This document shows, piece after piece, positions 62,701-64,000 of a stretch of DNA of 64,000 nt; position 1 is the stretch's first letter, and the number at the start of each line of letters is the position of its first letter. A program made the position numbers and the translations under genes. The DNA lies in contig NC_134028.1 of assembly GCF_964204645.1 (NCBI RefSeq), positions 14,931,263 through 14,995,262 on the forward strand, given 5' to 3'. The notes beneath the pieces are model-generated. The model made no database searches and was not told where the DNA came from. It was given only the letters and a program-made list of their open reading frames with translations. This DNA comes from Tubulanus polymorphus (taxonomy: Eukaryota > Nemertea > Palaeonemertea > Tubulaniformes > Tubulanidae).

Positions 62701-64000
62701 TTCGAATAATAATGTGTTAAAAAGGTTTCTTGAAAATATTGACAGGTAACCACTTATAGTCTTGATATTTGGTAAATAATATCACTGTGGTAGTATTCAT
62801 CTCCTCATGTGGAATTGGGGTAACCCAGTGTTTCAGCACCAATGAACAGAGAAGTGGCCTAGATTGTGTTATGATGACACAGGTTTAGCAGGAATGGTGT
62901 ATGGCAGACCCGATCTGGCCTGCACCTGGGGAGTTGAAAATTGAATTATATACAATTTTCCTATATATTGGTACCTAGGGTTATCTTGTAACCGCAATCG
63001 ATCGCAACATGTAGCTCGTGACATGTTCTATGATTGTGGAGATTTTCAAGGTTATCAGTTATTGTACATGGTCACCAGGGTGTGCTACAATGTGAATAGT
63101 ACAAGCAGAATACAAGTATTTTCATATTATATCAGTACCTATGCATATTTTGTAATCACAGTCAACTGCATAATTGTAGCTAGTTCTATGAGTTTTAAGG
63201 TCATAGGTTTAATATGTTCACCAGGGGGCATTGAATATTGAAATGTTCTGTTTGTTGAGCATTTCAAACCACTTCCCTGGACCCCTAGTTGGACGTTTTT
63301 AAGACAATGGATTGTCTTGATATATCACTTTACACATGTAACCACCCTAGACAAATATACAACCCTGACACAGGTCCAGTTAGAAACAAGATGGCGTAAT
63401 GGCGGCCATTTTTAAAAACAAAGGAAAACAAACTTTTCACACATTTTTAGGCCAGCTGTAGGCTAAGCCTTTTACTATAAAAGTTGAGTGAATTTAAATG
63501 ATGTAGTTTCCAGAGGAATGCCATATATTCAGACAAATCATGCATTCAAGCAATATCCATTCTCCAATTCCTAGGACACCAAATTTTGAAAAGGGGGTTT
63601 CAATTTACGGGCGGTATTTAGCGAAAATCTCAACGCAATGATATTAGTTTTAAAAAGCCAATCAGAAAGCAAAGTTTTCTCTATAATTGGCTTAGCCACA
63701 GCTGGTGTTCATGAAAAGTAGTGGGGTCATTATATAAAGAATGATAAAGTTAACAAAACGCAGCATAGCTATGTCAAATGATAGGCTGCTTGTTTCATAT
63801 TCAACCTTCATCAATGAGAACTTTGATTCCGTAAGGCCTTTTGATATTAGAGGATTTGGTTTTTCAGGGAAAACGATCCCATATTTCAACTCTGTACTCA
63901 TCTACGAATTCGAGAGCGAAAAACAACAACAAGAAAGATCTTGCCTTCACCGGAGATCAAAATTGAATTGCGAGGAAACAAAAAACATAAACTTATGCAG
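14545..64000 (+). CDS. SIRT7: SIRT7 orthologue, NAD-dependent protein deacylase (9 exons seen, 3' end beyond window)
   Basis: Exons: 14545-14643, 39908-40045, 50621-50796, 52422-52494, 54475-54573, 56214-56444, 57111-57231, 57299-57365 and 63868-64000+. All introns are GT...AG and every phase matches. The 379 visible residues (human SIRT7 is 400) hold a basic helical N-terminus and the Rossmann motif [17 protein letters not shown] (107-123). They continue with [14 protein letters not shown] (169-182), catalytic His189 in EVHGN, zinc cysteines C197/C200/C225/C228, FGE (239-241), GSSL (268-271) and VNLQWTPKD (296-304). The tail begins ENDPIF and turns basic. In animals SIRT7 is a nucleolar, chromatin-bound enzyme that acts on histone H3K18ac and supports rRNA transcription. 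'LHLRSGLPR' and the N-terminal match separate it from SIRT6. No frame break is seen. ATG 14545 has A at -3 and G at +4; an in-frame ATG at 14488 would add 19 residues. Confidence 0.94.
14731..15347. mobile_element. Foldback element FB1 (long terminal inverted repeats)
   Basis: The arms at 14731-14939 and 15139-15347 are near-identical inverted copies (about 209 bp, ends CACAGGCAC / GTGCCTGTG) around a ~200 bp centre. GTGTAGC directly flanks both ends, and TGGTGTAGC (14722-14730, 15346-15354) gives a 9 bp repeat if the right end is taken two bases shorter. There is no coding capacity. The centre starts with a CRE-like TGACGTCA (14941-14948). It lies about 90 bp inside SIRT7 intron 1. Terminus and duplication size resemble FB2 at 18322-19079. 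Confidence 0.88.
15388..18130. repeat. Possible TIR element / repeat R3 with internal inverted repeat
   Basis: The left part contains TAGTACTAGGGATTTCAGGT (15390-15409). The right part contains its approximate complement ACCTGAAATCCCTAATAGTAC (about 18110-18130), consistent with a short TIR and a TAGTAC-like flank. The last ~140 bp (ATAACTTTTGAACCGCTTGACC..., 17990-18130) recur in the same orientation at about 28890-29025. No coding region is recognised; the word CAAGATGGC(C/G)GCC recurs at 15624, 17187 and 17540 without an open frame. Boundaries are tentative. Confidence 0.5.
15679..16312. repeat. Imperfect long inverted repeat
   Basis: The left arm, about 15679-15880, contains GGCGCTATTGCACTTTCGTA, CCCCCCTCCCAAAAATTTTT and TATTTATTATCAGG. 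It pairs with the right arm at about 16110-16312. The outer ~85 bp are nearly identical and similarity fades towards the centre. It lies within the R3 region and looks like an old foldback insertion. Confidence 0.75.
18131..18259 (-). repeat. Repeat R2, copy 2 (holds the unoccupied Harbinger target)
   Basis: Read on the minus strand it gives AAGCTGTGACGAGGCGTCCG, then TCACTTAGATTTCATCTATT. This joins exactly the two sequences that flank the Harbinger element at 5448-9482. The single TTA is at 18173-18175 (TAA on +). The repeat continues beyond the solo LTR at 21534. Confidence 0.85.
18322..19079. mobile_element. Foldback element FB2 (long terminal inverted repeats)
   Basis: Arms of about 260-275 bp (left 18322-18596, right about 18820-19079) begin CACAGGGGTTTGGCGATGGG and end with its complement. 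The 8 bp TCTCGCGG (18314-18321 and 19080-19087) flanks both sides. There are no coding frames. The inner ends carry CACGTGAC and TGACGTCA motifs. It is nested in the solo LTR, so it is younger than that. The CACAGG terminus matches FB1, which suggests one superfamily. Confidence 0.92.
19519..20643. mobile_element. Mutator-like (MULE-type) non-autonomous element carrying a host-gene exon
   Basis: The termini CGGTGTTGTCATATCGC and complement are flanked by the 9 bp direct repeat TATTTACAC (19510-19518, 20644-20652), the MULE size. The inverted arms are about 135-145 bp (to about 19652 and from about 20498); the right arm has an extra copy of GATTCCGTCTTTCTGC. No transposase is present. The interior holds an exon-like piece with a ubiquitin-specific-protease Cys box (19727-19808). 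Next to the right arm is a tRNA-like B box (GGTTCGAATCC on -, about 20468-20478). Nested in the solo LTR. Confidence 0.88.
19727..19808 (+). pseudogene. Captured ubiquitin-specific protease (USP) exon fragment
   Basis: From ATG at 19727 the frame reads [20 protein letters not shown] and a few more residues to GTACGT, a good splice donor at 19809. N-L-G-N-T-C-F-x-N-S is the catalytic cysteine box of USP-family deubiquitinases, with the nucleophile at residue 8. No His box or other USP exon is recognised nearby, and the piece lies between the inverted arms of a MULE-type element. It is best read as a fragment of a host gene picked up by the element (Pack-MULE-like). Whether it is transcribed is unknown; the next acceptor on + (TTTTAG near 20075) would add about a dozen codons before a stop. 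Confidence 0.72.
20973..20982 (-). promoter_or_regulatory. TATA box of the solo LTR
   Basis: CTATAAAAGG on the minus strand. CCAAT motifs lie about 30 and 60 bp upstream (AGCCAATGGG, GACCAATCAC), with a likely start site some 25-30 bp downstream. It points away from the direction of SIRT7 transcription. Confidence 0.7.
21534..21786 (-). repeat. Repeat R2 copy 2, distal part, and flank of the Polinton-related element
   Basis: CACTCAAAATATTGTCAGTG matches the reverse of 5290-5312. Further right, ACCGAGATG-type motifs recur (about 21582, 21600, 21612 and 21757) with no coding similarity. Confidence 0.55.
21787..23087 (+). repeat. Left terminal inverted repeat of the 5.5 kb element
   Basis: Pairs with 25998-27296. 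The match stops inside the shared gene at ...GCTGTTATAAATGTA (left 23087). The outer tip at 21788-21858 folds on itself (28 bp arms, 10 nt loop). Coding differences between the two arms are few (about seven residues in 300). Confidence 0.9.
22188..23108 (+). CDS. Zinc-finger / PolB N-terminal-like protein, left-arm copy (truncated)
   Basis: 306 codons. Residues 6-30 and 58-80 form two C2H2 fingers (YYCPTC..., YKCDTC...). Then come a Lys-rich linker and, from about residue 150, a conserved block ([51 protein letters not shown]). The frame diverges from the right-arm copy at 'NAVINV', exactly where the inverted repeat ends, and stops a few codons later, so this copy lacks about 100 C-terminal residues. 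It follows an AT-rich leader shared with the other arm. The function is unknown; the block resembles sequence upstream of Polinton-type DNA polymerases, and the fingers suggest nucleic-acid binding. Confidence 0.75.
   Translation: MEANKYYCPTCNINIDKSQKARHSKTKTHLENELKLEYKDDILETKLDELKNEKETYKCDTCNQSFSDKRYYKQHLKSKSHIRNKNNDILGEDYFDKDNDKKQKTIKSIKNKLNNKRPYMEDVRNYINSLDNKKDMEITEAFKSDIGPAAIEFKFHEGKTLEENKKHLENMKEIIKIITDVEYPKISISSKVKFIKSEDKPIYNINSHSQHIIYKQHIDDKLDKCYNEVKTKIEEKYFEGSGLIFDEIIFMTLHVYNTKYNKLTKSKPIDENNVSYYKEPDIEASSYIKLPFKTNAVINVCYNHKI
23096..23290 (-). CDS. Small single-pass membrane-type protein (hypothetical)
   Basis: 64 codons. The start [11 protein letters not shown] is followed by a hydrophobic stretch ([16 protein letters not shown], about residues 14-29) and a Lys/Asn-rich tail, suggesting one membrane segment with a basic C-terminus. 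It lies just inside the left inverted repeat, on minus and convergent with the left zinc-finger ORF (overlap about 13 bp). It is not recognised. Its length and isolation make it uncertain, but codon use matches the neighbouring element genes. Confidence 0.4.
   Translation of the reverse strand: MDGFIPTGKSDLKHYLVAGGLILAALNLYHENISKDLMNENMKLSKKLKKLNGNKNNHKKSYIL
23348..23740 (-). CDS. Hypothetical element protein, 130 residues
   Basis: ATG at 23740 ([17 protein letters not shown]), stop at 23348. Lys/Asn/Glu-rich, no membrane segment. '[20 protein letters not shown]' (residues 68-87) and '[20 protein letters not shown]' (94-113) suggest an alpha-helical protein that may include a helix-turn-helix-like part. 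It follows the large broken ORF (23766-25621) in the same orientation, with a spacer of about 25 bp, so the two were probably co-expressed. No family recognised. The frame is intact although the upstream gene is broken. Confidence 0.5.
   Translation of the reverse strand: MDFELMKKYTEYLKINSNDFINVCDVRKESDYLRKMKFNNMKIKQCERLELLKDSSEYNIDFISPRYFRNKLRHLFLIHNDENIYISNEFFDKEMIKNNITEYQVIKLITHKQKYNSQRHKELVVSLIVI
23766..25621 (-). pseudogene. ~600-residue element protein, possibly replication-related (one frameshift, two stops)
   Basis: On minus, 25621-25301 ([13 protein letters not shown]...) is followed in another frame by 25337-24483. After TGA (24483-24485) the same frame continues to TAA (24207-24209) and then to 23766, so the ancestral gene needed one frameshift and two stop reversals. 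Visible pieces are '[13 protein letters not shown]', '[20 protein letters not shown]', '[14 protein letters not shown]', '[10 protein letters not shown]' and '[20 protein letters not shown]'. The alternation of a D-x-D-x-T strand, a K-I-Y-N-K motif and a GLIRIEIT strand recalls replication initiators of small replicons, but no HUH or catalytic motif is certain, so the family stays open. It is the largest gene of the element and lies between its two arms. Confidence 0.55.
25692..26897 (-). CDS. Zinc-finger / PolB N-terminal-like protein, right-arm copy
   Basis: 401 codons. The same two fingers and conserved block as the left copy are followed by unique sequence with '[16 protein letters not shown]' (about 300-315), '[20 protein letters not shown]', 'INVFDL' and 'LEPLYLSK'. 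The order K-C-F-x-W-(S/A), YENxL..., FPV..., INVF..., PLYxSK is a hallmark of proteins that continue into protein-primed type B DNA polymerase in Polintons and related elements. Here the frame stops right after that hallmark (...GKKIF), and the exonuclease and polymerase domains are absent. Either the element is a deletion derivative or this short form is a functional protein in its own right. Start chosen at the ATG conserved in all three copies. Confidence 0.78.
   Translation of the reverse strand: MEANKYYCPTCNINIDKSQKARHNKTKTHLENKLKLEYQDDILETKLDELKNEKETYKCDTCNQSFSDKRYYKEHLKSKSHIRNKNNDILGEDYFDKDNDKKQKTIKSIKNKLNNKRPYMEDVRNYINSLDNKKDIEITEAFKSDIGPAAIEFKFHKGKTLEENKKHLENMKEIIKIITDVEYPKISISSKVKFIKSEDKPIYNINSHSQHIIYKQHIDDKLDKCYNEVKTKIEEKYFEGSGLIFDEIIFMTLHVYNTKYNKLTKSKPIDDNNVSYYKEPDIEASSYIKLPFKTNAVINVQNEDDKCFLWAIISCLHPVEDYNKHTYRLTNYKQFENNYKIDKYPVIIKNIPKIERDNNLRINVFDLIKLPNTKGNNIKHYTLEPLYLSKDYDSNKGKKIF
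25998..27296 (-). repeat. Right terminal inverted repeat of the 5.5 kb element
   Basis: Reverse-complement partner of 21787-23087. The palindromic tip is at about 27225-27295. The gene leader between the tip and the ATG (26897) is also shared, including GAGCTCACACTTTTATATTG. Confidence 0.9.
27297..27853 (-). pseudogene. Mutator-like transposase domain fragment (deleted and interrupted)
   Basis: Reading on minus from 27853: '[20 protein letters not shown]' and '[17 protein letters not shown]', then, after a jump in frame near 27697, '[19 protein letters not shown]'. It continues with '[17 protein letters not shown]' and '[20 protein letters not shown]' and breaks off at the 5.5 kb element (27296). 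These motifs belong to the Mutator-like transposase domain common in invertebrate genomes (DxSxDGxW, LSDGDS, CP.GPDSWC). The segment that normally lies between LTGLV and the [11 protein letters not shown] motif is missing, so the gene was already internally deleted. The C-terminal part beyond the insertion was not found left of 21787. Confidence 0.85.
27854..29164 (+). repeat. Non-coding sequence; contains a relative of repeat R3
   Basis: No gene recognised. From about 28890 to 29025 the sequence (CATAACTTTTGAACGGCTCAACC...CAAATCCCTA) matches 17990-18130. The preceding ~300 bp follow a similar order in both places (a motif like CCAAGTTTGGTTTAAA... at 17803 and CCAAAGTTTGATTGAAA... at 28707). 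An 18 bp-arm inverted repeat of AAATTTGGGCTTATATTATA type lies at about 29038-29075. Confidence 0.5.
29165..29960 (-). repeat. Dispersed repeat family R1, copy 2
   Basis: Reverse-oriented relative of 4140-4990; landmarks as listed for copy 1. Open frames inside it (for example 29199-29576 on -) are not conserved in copy 1 and are not genes. Confidence 0.7.
30247..30951 (+). mobile_element. TIR element R4, complete copy
   Basis: About 105 bp terminal inverted repeats start AGTCTGAATACCAGTCGTTG and end with the complement (GGTATTCAGACT at 30951). They include the block CTCTATATGATACTT(T/C)AGCGTC. The 705 bp unit has no protein-coding similarity. Internal sequence (TTTATGCGTTTTATCAACAA..., ACAAAGGTTTGATTTGACAC) recurs at 35050-35460 (reverse) and 37890-38275 (same orientation). 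A clear target duplication is not visible. Confidence 0.78.
31171..32604 (+). repeat. Repeat R5 copy A, with ~153 bp internal tandem units
   Basis: Starts AGCCCACTTGGGACTTAAGT and ends CCCAAGTGGGCATGGTGTCC...CCCCTAG, so the ends are short inverted repeats (CCCACTTGGG / CCCAAGTGGG). The 5' part is unique (CCGTCCATAGACGGAATCC, CAAGATGGCTGACTGGCAGC). The 3' two-thirds consist of about five diverged units of roughly 150-167 bp, each with TTTTGTTACCA, AAAGTTGTAG(T/C)TCATGACAT and GGTCACCAGGGGGC(G/A)TTGAA. Other copies: 35986, 38353, 43587, and 57447 plus 62719. Confidence 0.88.
32605..33510 (+). other. Decayed coding-like sequence upstream of the 33511 ORF
   Basis: Short frames beginning at about 32967 (ATGCCTCCTAGGAAAAAAAGATAA) and continuing with '[19 protein letters not shown]' (33098-33343) and '[20 protein letters not shown]' (about 33365-33425) look like pieces of one damaged reading frame that leads into the ORF at 33511. 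No family recognised. Confidence 0.35.
33511..34023 (+). CDS. Hypothetical basic protein, 170 residues (probably transposon- or retrogene-derived)
   Basis: ATG at 33511, TAA at 34021-34023. Residues 1-75 are Lys/Arg-rich helices ([32 protein letters not shown]). Residues 77-103 carry '[13 protein letters not shown]', and residues 104-165 a compact beta-rich segment ([20 protein letters not shown]...[14 protein letters not shown]) resembling the small barrel domains (Tudor/SH3-like) of multicopy invertebrate proteins. It is intronless and follows a run of broken frames on the same strand, so it may be only the surviving 3' part of a dead gene. It lies in SIRT7 intron 1, same orientation. Function unknown. 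Confidence 0.45.
   Translation: MMDFVDSLSVNEQQRAIKFAIRNGYKKRKVDRREAVDLQIEVIRRLNLKKEKKTTSERKKIKKKLKELEPCECAIRQDFPGMPDSQVAVLLDILKERVNGRQICHVWYDRDNNSQSVWYGKIEKIRKRKTGNLYSIGYWGKDETYDDATDYDIKVVELAADFVCDDVVLC
34321..34923. mobile_element. hAT-like non-autonomous element
   Basis: The terminal inverted repeats CAGAGTTGCCACTT and AAGTGGCAACTCTG are flanked by ACAAAC on both sides (34315-34320 and 34924-34929). Both ends continue with TTTCCGG/CCGGATTT-rich sequence. The CAGAG start fits the hAT superfamily, although a 6 bp duplication is short for hAT. No transposase frame inside. Confidence 0.82.
35050..35460 (-). repeat. Element R4, copy 2 (partial, reverse)
   Basis: Reverse complement of about 30520-30880 (GTGTCAAATCAAACCTTTGT, TTGATTTGATTTGGATTGAA, TTTTGTTGATAAAACGCATA). 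Terminal repeats are missing. To the right it continues into TCGAATCCGTAATTTACACTCCCATCA, also present near 30515. Confidence 0.75.
35986..37201 (+). repeat. Repeat R5 copy B
   Basis: Starts AGCCCACTTGGGACTTTGGG and jumps straight to the GACCTTTTTAGTGCCC region, a deletion of about 370 bp relative to copy A. It then carries about six tandem units and the full 3' end (CCCAAGTGGGCATGGTGTCC). Confidence 0.85.
37202..38352 (+). repeat. Element R4 copy 3 and unassigned sequence
   Basis: 37890-38275 resembles 30600-30951 in the same orientation (GCGATTTATCAACAAAAAAT, GTTTGACTTGACACTAAAAT, GGTATTCAGACT at the end). 37202-37889 has no recognised gene; ACCAAAACGTCGCAC occurs at about 37482 and 37773, and GAGAGCAGGTGTRA is duplicated at about 37794-37826. 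Confidence 0.6.
38353..39468 (+). repeat. Repeat R5 copy C
   Basis: Complete ends (AGCCCACTTGGGACTTTAGT ... CCCAAGTGGGCATGGTGTCC) with the full 5' part but only about three tandem units, fewer than copies A and B. It ends about 440 bp before SIRT7 exon 2. Confidence 0.87.
39908..40045 (+). CDS. SIRT7: SIRT7 exon 2
   Basis: Acceptor TTTTAG, then [20 protein letters not shown] and on to 'KTRQLE', donor GTGAAT; 46 codons, phase 0 at both ends. It corresponds to human SIRT7 'ILRKAAAERSAEEGRLLAES', helical and charged, leading to the catalytic core. Confidence 0.92.
40046..42599 (+). other. SIRT7 intron 2, first part: repeat fragments and microsatellite
   Basis: No gene recognised. 41165-41310 (CAGGGCTTTCAAAAT...AGTGGCTATATTTAAAT) and 41842-41920 (CTGCAGTCAGTGTGCATCG...TCCAGGAAATTGGCT) are two halves of the MITE found whole at 45271-45512, here split by about 0.5 kb that includes the ATT microsatellite. 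Confidence 0.55.
41694..41741. repeat. (ATT)n microsatellite
   Basis: About 15-16 uninterrupted TTA/ATT units. Confidence 0.97.
42600..43095 (+). repeat. Diverged tandem repeat, ~130-150 bp unit, 3-4 copies
   Basis: Each unit contains TTCAAGATGGC(C)GA, (C)TACTTTTGA(G/C)ACA, an A-rich block before CGTTTG, and TGTGTATGAT. Unit starts near 42625, 42770, 42903 and 43060. No reading frame is conserved across units. Confidence 0.7.
43587..43932 (+). repeat. Repeat R5 copy D (5' part only)
   Basis: AGCCTACTTGGGACCTTAGTCCCAGCGGGC through GGAAAGGGATGTTTTA; the tandem-unit part is absent. Inserted directly next to the probable LTR remnant. Confidence 0.82.
43933..44153. mobile_element. MITE-like insertion in BEL/Pao pol
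   Basis: A TTAAGTC/GACTTAA-rich segment has one end at GGAACCGGCCCCTG (about 44132-44145), where the pol frame on minus breaks off. The left end is not sharply defined. No coding capacity. Confidence 0.5.
44154..45117 (-). pseudogene. BEL/Pao pol, C-terminal part: rest of RT and RNase H-like region
   Basis: Reading on minus: '[19 protein letters not shown]' with '[18 protein letters not shown]' (45128-44868), the RT palm strand before the active site. Then '[12 protein letters not shown]' (about 44890), where the usual YxDD reads YMED, so the first catalytic Asp is replaced by Glu. Downstream come '[13 protein letters not shown]', '[18 protein letters not shown]' (44613 onward) and 'LHMFVDASM', '[19 protein letters not shown]', the RNase H-like segment typical of Pao pol. 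Frames shift at about 44668 and 44900. The MITE at 43933-44153 ends the frame and integrase is not found. Confidence 0.82.
45118..46069. mobile_element. hAT-like non-autonomous element
   Basis: 15 bp terminal inverted repeats CAGTGCTTCATCTAG ... CTAGATGAAGCACTG, flanked by CTAGA (45113-45117, 46070-46074). It splits the BEL/Pao RT frame, which continues on both sides. There is no transposase. The left end is GC-rich (GGTCCGCCCCGCCCCCG). A smaller MITE is nested at 45271-45512. Confidence 0.92.
45271..45512. mobile_element. Nested ~240 bp MITE (CAGGGCTTTCAAAAT termini)
   Basis: Inverted termini CAGGGCTTTCAAAAT / ATTTTGAAAGCCCT. Related sequence occurs at 41165-41310 and 41842-41920, and more distantly at 49005-49085. 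No clear flanking duplication. Terminal sequence is hAT-like. Confidence 0.75.
46070..46700 (-). pseudogene. BEL/Pao pol, N-terminal part: protease-RT linker and start of RT
   Basis: On minus, 46696-46154 reads '[15 protein letters not shown]', '[13 protein letters not shown]', '[12 protein letters not shown]' and 'YEVGIRL', the order seen in Pao pol before RT. After a frameshift, 46283 onward gives '[20 protein letters not shown]' and '[17 protein letters not shown]', the first RT strands. The frame is cut at 46070 by the hAT-like element and resumes left of 45118. Confidence 0.85.
46703..47065 (-). pseudogene. BEL/Pao aspartic protease region
   Basis: 120 codons. '[15 protein letters not shown]' near residues 14-28 stands where the D-(S/T)-G protease motif is expected in Pao elements; here it reads D-D-C-S, so catalytic competence is doubtful. 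Downstream '[16 protein letters not shown]' matches the conserved end of the protease domain. It overlaps the gag frame by a few bases. Confidence 0.75.
47062..47889 (-). pseudogene. BEL/Pao gag with zinc knuckles
   Basis: Frames 47889-47692 ('[19 protein letters not shown]'), an intermediate frame (about 47690-47590, '[17 protein letters not shown]'), 47588-47301 and 47310-47062 together form a Pao-type gag. The last carries a CCHC knuckle ([14 protein letters not shown]) and a second Cys/His cluster ([14 protein letters not shown]). Frameshifts separate all pieces. Confidence 0.8.
48021..48835 (+). other. No gene recognised (SIRT7 intron 2)
   Basis: Mixed sequence without coding similarity; a CA-rich stretch (ACACGACACACACACAAGC) at about 48480. 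Confidence 0.5.
48836..49403. mobile_element. TIR element with ~30 bp inverted ends
   Basis: Left AGGCCATCCCAT then GTCTGTTTGCTGTAAC; right GTTACGGCAAACAGACGGGA then TGGGATGGCCT. The ~570 bp interior has the repeated ACCGACCGACCC motif and a fragment related to the 45271 MITE. No coding region and no clear target duplication. Confidence 0.75.
49404..50620 (+). other. No gene recognised (SIRT7 intron 2, 3' part)
   Basis: AT-rich; nothing supported on either strand. The intron ends with TTTGATTTTTAG at 50620. Confidence 0.55.
50621..50796 (+). CDS. SIRT7: SIRT7 exon 3 (NAD-binding GAG motif)
   Basis: Residues 80-138: [53 protein letters not shown]. Contains the sirtuin GAGIS loop (109-113) and the DYRGPNGVW segment (120-128), which match SIRT7 almost exactly. 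Phase 0 start, donor GTAAGT, phase 2 end. Confidence 0.97.
50797..52421 (+). other. SIRT7 intron 3
   Basis: 1.6 kb, no gene recognised. A GGTAAAAATCCC-type repeat occurs at about 51450-51480; short frames at 51568-52106 overlap one another and show no family signal. Confidence 0.6.
52422..52494 (+). CDS. SIRT7: SIRT7 exon 4
   Basis: Residues 139-162: [24 protein letters not shown]. Matches the human SIRT7 stretch DLSEAEPTLTHMSITRL. Phase 2 in, phase 0 out, donor GTAAGG. Confidence 0.96.
52607..53330 (+). mobile_element. hAT-like element remnant (left end and first coding part)
   Basis: CAGGGCTGCCAATGTC at 52607 is a hAT-type terminus. A diverged ~50 bp tandem (CACTCCGGTGTTCCGTTAGA...GAATACGCTCAAAT, about 52755-52860) follows, then a transposase-like N-terminal frame. 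The matching right terminus was not found, so the right limit is provisional. Confidence 0.6.
52979..53305 (+). pseudogene. hAT transposase N-terminal fragment with BED/C2H2-like finger
   Basis: 108 codons. An acidic Ser/Asp/Glu stretch (residues 5-32) and a basic patch (RKRKSKH) are followed by '[20 protein letters not shown]' and '[20 protein letters not shown]', typical of the zinc-finger start of ZBED/hAT-type transposases. The frame then changes to an unrelated 'CCRFGCY' and stops where the second half of the finger (H...H) should come, so it is truncated by deletion or frameshift. No hATC dimerisation domain downstream. Confidence 0.68.
53331..54474 (+). other. SIRT7 intron 4, 3' part
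   Basis: No gene recognised. A short (AT)n/(TA)n stretch at about 54258-54282. The acceptor TATTTCAG ends at 54474. Confidence 0.6.
54475..54573 (+). CDS. SIRT7: SIRT7 exon 5 (catalytic histidine)
   Basis: Residues 163-195: [40 protein letters not shown] binds NAD ribose and the His of EVHGN (189) is the general base. Donor GTGAGT, phase 0. Confidence 0.97.
54942..56185. mobile_element. hAT-like non-autonomous element next to SIRT7 exon 6
   Basis: Inverted termini (C)AGGGTTCGTAGC / GCTATGAACCCT(G) lie between 8 bp direct repeats GTTATCCA (54934-54941, 56186-56193). Both ends are rich in AAGTNCTTGAATT motifs. No transposase. The right end lies 28 bp before exon 6. Confidence 0.88.
56214..56444 (+). 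CDS. SIRT7: SIRT7 exon 6 (zinc-binding module)
   Basis: Residues 196-272: [48 protein letters not shown]. Four zinc cysteines at 197, 200, 225 and 228. Acceptor TTATTAG, donor GTGAGT, phase 0 both ends. Confidence 0.97.
56445..57110 (+). repeat. SIRT7 intron 6 with dispersed repeat R6
   Basis: About 56690-56885 (CTCCAATTCC(A)GGGAAGC...TTTTGAAAA...GGCTTAGCCGTAG...GGTGTTCACGTGAA) is related to 63560-63725 in intron 8. No coding signal. Confidence 0.6.
57111..57231 (+). CDS. SIRT7: SIRT7 exon 7
   Basis: Residues 273-312 plus the first base of codon 313: [40 protein letters not shown]. Matches human '[22 protein letters not shown]'. Phase 0 in, phase 1 out, donor GTTAGT. Confidence 0.97.
57299..57365 (+). 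CDS. SIRT7: SIRT7 exon 8
   Basis: Residues 313-334 and two bases of 335: [22 protein letters not shown]. Reached across a 67 bp intron (57232-57298). Phase 1 in, phase 2 out, donor GTACCA. Confidence 0.95.
57447..57702 (+). repeat. Repeat R5 copy E, 5' half (split from 62719-63293)
   Basis: Degenerate R5 start (ACCCACTTCGAACTCAAGTG, TCAATAAACGGAATCCAGCC, TTGTAGATAGAAAA). It breaks exactly where the 5 kb inverted-repeat element begins. Confidence 0.65.
57703..62718. mobile_element. 5 kb element with ~195 bp terminal inverted repeats
   Basis: Left 57703-57900 and right about 62523-62718 are inverted copies (AACACATTATTATTCGAAAA...GTAAAGCTGAAAAAAGAAA...CACTGACCGAGGCTACAATA). The inner part of each arm carries a 28 bp palindrome (ACCGAGGCTACAAT and complement), perfect at 62533-62560, imperfect at 57862-57889 and 57924-57951. 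It splits a copy of repeat R5. The ~4.6 kb interior has no recognised protein; a C homopolymer lies at 59508-59521. Superfamily unknown. Confidence 0.75.
59508..59521. repeat. Poly-C tract
   Basis: Fourteen consecutive C residues. Confidence 0.95.
62719..63293 (+). repeat. Repeat R5 copy E, 3' half
   Basis: Degenerate tandem units (TTGGTACCTAGGGTTATCTT, GGTCACCAGGGTGTG, GTTCACCAGGGGGCATTGAA) and the R5 end (ACCACTTCCCTGGACCCCTA). Confidence 0.68.
63294..63867 (+). other. SIRT7 intron 8, 3' part
   Basis: Contains the second R6 fragment (about 63560-63725) and AAACAAGATGGCGTAATGGC near 63388. No gene. The acceptor GGTTTTTCAG ends at 63867. Confidence 0.6.
63868..64000 (+). CDS. SIRT7: SIRT7 exon 9 (open at window edge)
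   Basis: Acceptor TTTTTCAG, then G completing Arg335 and 44 codons: [20 protein letters not shown]..., then a Lys-rich stretch ending '...GNKKHKLMQ' at the edge. It corresponds to human SIRT7 'WQDPIFSLATPLRAGEEG', and phase 2 matches exon 8. The basic C-terminus fits a nucleolar targeting tail. Confidence 0.88.
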
